Source of the DNA: Desulfobacteraceae bacterium
Lineage (GTDB): Bacteria > Desulfobacterota > Desulfobacteria > Desulfobacterales > Desulfobacteraceae
Assembly (NCBI GenBank): GCA_003354055.1
Contig: PIVQ01000218.1
Span: forward strand, 1 to 10,010
Direction: 5' to 3'
Length of the DNA: 10,010 nt
The position numbers and the translations under genes are program-made. Below the pieces are notes generated by a model. That model had not been told where the DNA came from. It did not search any database and saw only the letters and a list, made by a program, of their open reading frames with translations. Position 1 is the stretch's first letter; each line of letters begins with the position of its first letter. This document shows, one piece after another, positions 6,172-10,010 of the stretch.

Positions 6172-7092
6172 TCATCTTTCACCCCGTTTGTAGGGTGCGC
6201 CCAGCATGGCAGGGGCATTGAGTTTTCGAGGATCTCTTAAGCTGATGAGCAGCAGGATCAGCAATGTGGAAATATAGGGCAGCATGGACAGAAAATTGGG
6301 AGAGATGCCCAGGGGCTGCATCAGATACTGAGCCACAAAGATACCGCCGAATATAAAGGATGCCCAGATGGCACGTCCCGGGTTCCACAGGGCAAAAATG
6401 GTCAGCGCAATGGCAATCCAGCCACGTCCCGCAGTCATACCTTCCACCCAGGATCTAGAATAGGAAATGGACAGATGGGCACCGGCAAGAGCGGAAAAAC
6501 CGCCACCGATGAGCACGCACCAGTACCTGACAAGGTATACATTCACCCCCTGGGTCTCGGTGGCCTTGGGGTTTTCACCTGTGGATCTGATCTGGATGCC
6601 AAGACGGGTCCGCTCCAGAATAAACCAGGCCACAAGGGCCAGTACAATGGCCAGATAGAAAAAGGGGCTCTGGTTAAACAGGGCCTGGCCGATATAGGGA
6701 ATGTCCGAAAGATAGGGAATGGCAATGTTTTCCATCTTGATGGACAAGGGTCTGCCCACATAGGGTTTGCCCATCATGCCGGAAAGGCCTAAACCGAGCA
6801 TGGTAAGGGCAAGGCCTGAAACCACCTGGTTGGCCTGGAGGGATATTGAGGCAAAGGCATGGATGACGGAAATGGCCATACCTGCTGCCACGGCAGCCAG
6901 AACCCCGAGCCAGGGATGACCTGTGGTCATGGTCACGATAAAGGCCACAACCGCGCCAACAGCCATGACCCCTTCAACCCCGAGATTCAGAATTCCGGAG
7001 CGTTCGCACAGGACCTCTCCGGTTGTGGCCAGCAGCAGGGGCGTCCCTGCAATCATGGTTCTTTGAATCGTTGATATGATGATCTCTTCCAT
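6172..7092 (-). CDS. ABC importer inner-membrane permease, NupQ/YufQ-like
   Basis: This is one of two permease subunits (BPD_transp_2 fold) of a BMP-type importer for nucleosides or related substrates. The 306-residue protein has about eight hydrophobic segments. Family motifs are ERSGILNLGVEGVM (30-43), RSTGENPKATETQGVNV (169-185) and GRGWIAIALTIFALWNP (222-238), which are typical of the second, shorter permease of NupOPQ/YufOPQ systems. The ATG is supported by AGGA about 9 bases upstream. It lies 13 bases after the first permease gene and is the last gene of the transporter operon. The transporter class is firm; substrate is inferred from family knowledge, because the pocket of the binding protein is outside the window. 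Confidence 0.92.
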   Translation of the reverse strand: MEEIIISTIQRTMIAGTPLLLATTGEVLCERSGILNLGVEGVMAVGAVVAFIVTMTTGHPWLGVLAAVAAGMAISVIHAFASISLQANQVVSGLALTMLGLGLSGMMGKPYVGRPLSIKMENIAIPYLSDIPYIGQALFNQSPFFYLAIVLALVAWFILERTRLGIQIRSTGENPKATETQGVNVYLVRYWCVLIGGGFSALAGAHLSISYSRSWVEGMTAGRGWIAIALTIFALWNPGRAIWASFIFGGIFVAQYLMQPLGISPNFLSMLPYISTLLILLLISLRDPRKLNAPAMLGAPYKRGER

Positions 7093-7105
7093 TTGTATAT
7101 CCTAT

Positions 7106-8182
7106 TTATTTGCCGAACCGGATGTGTATTTTATTGTGTAAAAAATAATCGCCCATGATTAAAAATATCAACAGGGTTCCGTTGACAATCTCCACGGTGG
7201 CTGCCGGAAGACCTAATGAAATCTGGATGGCGTCTCCGCCCACAATGATTCCGGCAAAGACAAGACCTGAAAAAATGGTGTACAGGGGATTAAGCTTGGC
7301 CAGCCAGGCCACGATAATGGCCGTGAACCCGTATCCTGAGGAGACGGAGGCAGGATACCCGAGGTAATGATGAATCCCGGCAACCTCTCCCACGCCGGCA
7401 AATCCTGCAAGTCCCCCTGAAATGGCCATGAGGATGAGGCTGGTTCGCAGGAAGTTAATACCGGCATATTTACCTGCATCCGGGTTTTCACCCACCACCC
7501 GGGTCTCATAGCCGAATCGGGTTTTGTAGATGACTACACAGAGCATGATGGCACAAGCAACGGCCAGGATCAGCGTAGCATAGTGAATCCTGGATCCCGG
7601 AATGAAGCCCAAAATGACGGATTCGGGCAGGTTGTCCGTGCCGGGGAATCCGAACCGGGTTTTCCCCTTCCAGGGGCCCACAATGAGCATGGTCAGGATT
7701 TCTGCACAAATATAGTTAAGCATCAATGTGGTGATAACTTCATTGATGGAGTATTTTATTTTCAATATGGCAGGGATGATCCCCCACAGGGCACCGCCCA
7801 GGAAACCTGCTGAAAATACCATGGGAACAATGACATAGGAGGGAAGTGCCTCGCCGAACGTATGGGCGGTCCAGGTGCCGAAAATGGCCCCCATGAGCAA
7901 CTGCCCCTCTGCCCCGATGTTCCAGAACTTGGCCCTGAAGGCCAGGGTAAGGCCTGCACCGATGAGGATCAGGGGAATGGCCTTGGTCACAGTTTCCTTA
8001 AGCCCGTAGACAGTTCCGAAAGATCCCATAAATATTTCCGAAATGGCAAACAGGGGATTGACGCCGGCAACAAGAAAAATGATGCTGATGACCATAAGGC
8101 CTGCTGCAAAAGATCCGACATTTGTCATCAGGGATCTGAAAGCTGTGATATTATATCGATCACTGGTGGTAATCTGTATCAT
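7106..8182 (-). CDS. ABC importer inner-membrane permease, NupP/YufP-like
   Basis: This is the first and longer permease subunit (358 residues, BPD_transp_2 fold) of the BMP-type importer, pairing with the downstream permease to form the channel. About eight to nine hydrophobic segments are visible. Motifs are FWNIGAEGQLLMGA (86-99), INEVITTLMLNYI (146-158), RVVGENPDAGKYAGI (228-242) and SGYGFTAIIVAWLAKLNP in the C-terminal third, all typical of this subunit. No good ribosome-binding site precedes the ATG at 8180-8182; an internal ATG at codon 19, directly before the first hydrophobic segment, is an alternative. A 66-base AT-rich gap separates it from the ATPase gene, larger than the 13 bases to the next permease. 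Confidence 0.92.
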   Translation of the reverse strand: MIQITTSDRYNITAFRSLMTNVGSFAAGLMVISIIFLVAGVNPLFAISEIFMGSFGTVYGLKETVTKAIPLILIGAGLTLAFRAKFWNIGAEGQLLMGAIFGTWTAHTFGEALPSYVIVPMVFSAGFLGGALWGIIPAILKIKYSINEVITTLMLNYICAEILTMLIVGPWKGKTRFGFPGTDNLPESVILGFIPGSRIHYATLILAVACAIMLCVVIYKTRFGYETRVVGENPDAGKYAGINFLRTSLILMAISGGLAGFAGVGEVAGIHHYLGYPASVSSGYGFTAIIVAWLAKLNPLYTIFSGLVFAGIIVGGDAIQISLGLPAATVEIVNGTLLIFLIMGDYFLHNKIHIRFGK

Positions 8183-8248
8183 GGGTAATCGCTTTAAGGT
8201 TCTTCTAATCTTGTTTAAATATTAAAATAAGGTCGTTTAAATAAAGTG

Positions 8249-9790
8249 TTAAATCTGGTTGGTTTCGGGGTTTGTCTCAATTCTTTTGGATCCGGCCATC
8301 ATCATACCGATATCGCAGAGGCGTTCATCATCTGCATCCAGAATACCCATGAACTCGCCGTCAAAGATGACTGCCACACGATCGCAAAGCTCAAAAATCT
8401 CTTCCAGGTCTTCTGAAAAGAGCAGAACCGCGCTGCCCTGTTTTCTTAAGGCCAGCAGGTGTTCCCGTAAAAATTCCGTTGCCCCTACATCCAGCCCGTA
8501 AGTGGGGTGGGAGGCCACCAGAAGTTCAGGCTGTTCACTGATTTCCCGGCCCAGGATAAGTTTTTGGATATTGCCGCCGGACAGGTTTCTGATCTGATTA
8601 TTGATGGAGTGGGTTGCGACCTTGAAATCGGAAACAATGGTTTTGGCGTGGTTTTTTACCTGGCTGTACTTCAGGAAGTATCGTTTTGAGAATTTTTTCA
8701 GGTGGTGCTGCTTTAAGATGGCATTGTCATAGAGAAATAGTCCTGGTGCAATACCAAACCGGATCCGTTCTTCAGGCACATGAGAGACCCCGGAATCGTA
8801 AATTTCCCTGGGAGACATATTGGTGGTCTCCTGCCCCTTTACCATTATCTTTCCGGTATCGATTTTCCGGATTCCCGTGATGGCTTCGGCCAGCTCCCGC
8901 TGCCCGTTTCCTGCCACGCCTGCAACACCGAATATTTCGTTTGCATAGAGATTAAAGGATACCCCTTTTACCGCGGGCAGCCCCTTGTCTCCTGTGATAT
9001 GGATATCTTCCACTGACAGGACCTTATCGCCTTGGGCAAGCTTTTCCTTATCAATGTTAAAGACCACGTCCCGGCCCACCATCATCCGGGCAAGACCCTT
9101 TTTGTCTGTATCAGCCGTGTCAGCCCCACCCACAATCCGGCCCTTTTGCAAGACCGTGACCCGGTTGCAGATATCCATGATTTCATCCAGTTTGTGAGAG
9201 ATAAAGATCATGGAGTGGCCCTCTGCCTTCATCCGGCGGAGAATGTCGATGAGTTCCTTGATTTCCTGGGGGGTGAGCACTGAAGTGGGTTCGTCCAGAA
9301 TAAGCAGGTCCGCTCCGTTTAACAGGGCCTTTATGATTTCCACCCGCTGCTGTTCTCCGGCAGACAGCTGCCAGACCTTCTGGTCCAGGTCCATCTTAAA
9401 GTCAAACTGACGGGAAAATTCTTTGACTCGTTCCCTGATCTTGATCTTGGGAAAGAAAAAGGGGGTGTCTTTATACCCCAGGGCAATGTTTTCAATCACG
9501 GAGTGGTTCTGGACCAGCATGAAGTGCTGGTGGACCATGCCGATGCCGTGGTTGATGGATTCAACCGGATTGTGGATTTTAATGGGCTTCCCATTCACAA
9601 GGACTTGGCCCGAATCCGGTTGATAAAGGCCGTAAAGGATATTCATCAGGGTGGTTTTTCCGGCCCCGTTTTCTCCCAGCAATCCCAAAATTTCTCCGGA
9701 ATTGACCTGGAGGTTGATATCCTTATTGGCATGTATACCGTGAAATGATTTGCAAATATTCACCATTTCAAGGCGTTGTATCTTTTTCAT
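8249..9790 (-). CDS. ABC importer ATPase with two fused nucleotide-binding domains, NupO/YufO-like
   Basis: This 513-residue cytoplasmic protein powers the importer. NBD1 is complete: Walker A GENGAGKTT (39-47), Q-loop Gln88, signature LSAGEQQR (142-149), Walker B LLILDEPTS with Glu167, and switch His199. NBD2 (from about 257) is degenerate: its Walker A region reads GVAGNGQRE (291-299) with no lysine, the signature is LSGGNIQK (403-410), Walker B reads LLVASHPTYGLD (423-434) without the glutamate, and FSEDLEE replaces the switch histidine. One active and one degenerate site is the norm for ribose/nucleoside-type double ATPases, so this is not a broken gene. No ribosome-binding site is visible before the ATG. 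The gene begins 15 bases after the U-tract of an intrinsic terminator that follows the binding-protein gene, so its expression probably depends on read-through. Confidence 0.93.
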   Translation of the reverse strand: MKKIQRLEMVNICKSFHGIHANKDINLQVNSGEILGLLGENGAGKTTLMNILYGLYQPDSGQVLVNGKPIKIHNPVESINHGIGMVHQHFMLVQNHSVIENIALGYKDTPFFFPKIKIRERVKEFSRQFDFKMDLDQKVWQLSAGEQQRVEIIKALLNGADLLILDEPTSVLTPQEIKELIDILRRMKAEGHSMIFISHKLDEIMDICNRVTVLQKGRIVGGADTADTDKKGLARMMVGRDVVFNIDKEKLAQGDKVLSVEDIHITGDKGLPAVKGVSFNLYANEIFGVAGVAGNGQRELAEAITGIRKIDTGKIMVKGQETTNMSPREIYDSGVSHVPEERIRFGIAPGLFLYDNAILKQHHLKKFSKRYFLKYSQVKNHAKTIVSDFKVATHSINNQIRNLSGGNIQKLILGREISEQPELLVASHPTYGLDVGATEFLREHLLALRKQGSAVLLFSEDLEEIFELCDRVAVIFDGEFMGILDADDERLCDIGMMMAGSKRIETNPETNQI

Positions 9791-9805
9791 AAAAGGTGTT
9801 CTTTT

Positions 9806-9837
9806 AAAAAAAGGCCGGGAAAAATTTCCCGGCCTTT
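9806..9837 (-). terminator. Intrinsic terminator between binding-protein and ATPase genes
   Basis: A 13-base perfect stem (AAAGGCCGGGAAA at 9810-9822 with TTTCCCGGCCTTT at 9825-9837) is followed on the minus strand by seven T (the A run 9806-9812). It lies 38 bases after the stop codon of the binding-protein gene. Its position inside the operon would trim most transcripts after the binding-protein gene and let a fraction continue into the transporter genes. Confidence 0.85.
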
Positions 9838-9875
9838 GGATTTAAATTATGCGGTAAGGCTTAATTAGGTATGGC

Positions 9876-10010
9876 TTATTGGGGGATCTCGCCTTTTACA
9901 TTATCCACATAGTACATCATGCTCAACAGATCCCCTTTGGATGCTTTCTCTCCTGCCTTGATTTTGATTTCCCCTTTGTTGTCCTTGATGGGTCCTGTAT
10001 AGGGTTCAAA
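9876..10010 (-). CDS. BMP-family ABC substrate-binding protein, C-terminal end only
   Basis: The last 44 residues and TAA stop of a protein whose start lies beyond the window. It reads FEPYTGPIKDNKGEIKIKAG followed by EKASKGDLLSMMYYVDNVKG and EIPQ. The pattern 'f.GPikDn.G.i.i..G......dL..m.wyVdgV.G' is the usual C-terminus of BMP (basic membrane protein, Med/PnrA-type) substrate-binding lipoproteins. These sit in the periplasm and deliver nucleosides, purines or related ligands. Being directly upstream of a NupO-like ATPase and two matching permeases supports the call. The ligand-binding residues and the signal peptide are not visible. Confidence 0.85.
   Translation of the reverse strand, partial: FEPYTGPIKDNKGEIKIKAGEKASKGDLLSMMYYVDNVKGEIPQ

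Noticed and set aside
8213..8243. Direct repeat GTTTAAATA twice, 22 bases apart, between ATPase and permease genes
   Set aside because: The repeat is short, AT-rich and present in only two copies in an AT-rich gap, so chance is the simplest explanation.
8249..9790. Broken ATPase, judged from the missing Walker A lysine and Walker B glutamate in the second domain
   Set aside because: A degenerate second site is normal in double ATPases of ribose and nucleoside importers, and the first site is complete.

Overview
The window looks like an ordinary chromosomal stretch from a Gram-negative anaerobe of the Desulfobacterota, most likely near Desulfobacteraceae. That is an inference from protein style (a second-type EF-G in an isolated locus, a DUF1992 protein next to ddl, a DUF3334 protein, a BepA-like protease); no rRNA or other taxonomic marker is present. 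Coding density is high, no gene-free stretch exceeds about 160 bases, and I see no tRNA, rRNA, CRISPR array, transposase, integrase or attachment site.

Left part (1-1130, all on the minus strand): an apparent three-gene operon reading DUF1992 protein, then a small two-helix membrane protein with a SHOCT-like tail, then the N-terminal 58 residues of D-alanine--D-alanine ligase (ddl), which runs off the window. A compact intergenic region (1134-1288) carries two back-to-back sigma70-type promoters, one for this operon and one for the rightward pair.

Rightward pair (1289-3931, plus strand): an exported or anchored GerMN-domain protein, then 12 bases later an elongation factor G. The EF-G has all G-domain motifs, but the domain IV tip differs from canonical EF-G and the gene is not in a ribosomal-protein (str) operon, so it is probably a paralogue with a specialised role. 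The unit ends in a clear intrinsic terminator at 4004-4044 whose T-tract overlaps the stop codon of the convergent gene.

Middle (4043-6153, minus strand): a DUF3334 protein with a CheX-like ExxN motif, followed 37 bases later by a secreted BepA/YfgC-type M48 metalloprotease with TPR repeats. Upstream of the DUF3334 gene lie two overlapping sigma70-like promoters and two abutting palindromes, which is the most unusual regulatory structure here.

Right part (6172-10010, minus strand): a BMP-family ABC importer of the NupOPQ/YufOPQ type, in the order substrate-binding protein (C-terminus only, truncated by the window edge), double ABC ATPase, permease, permease. It probably imports nucleosides or related compounds. 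A strong intrinsic terminator sits between the binding-protein gene and the ATPase gene, and the ATPase start lacks a visible ribosome-binding site. Both fit high binding-protein and lower transporter expression. I found no clearly new biological system; the findings below are leads of low to moderate interest.
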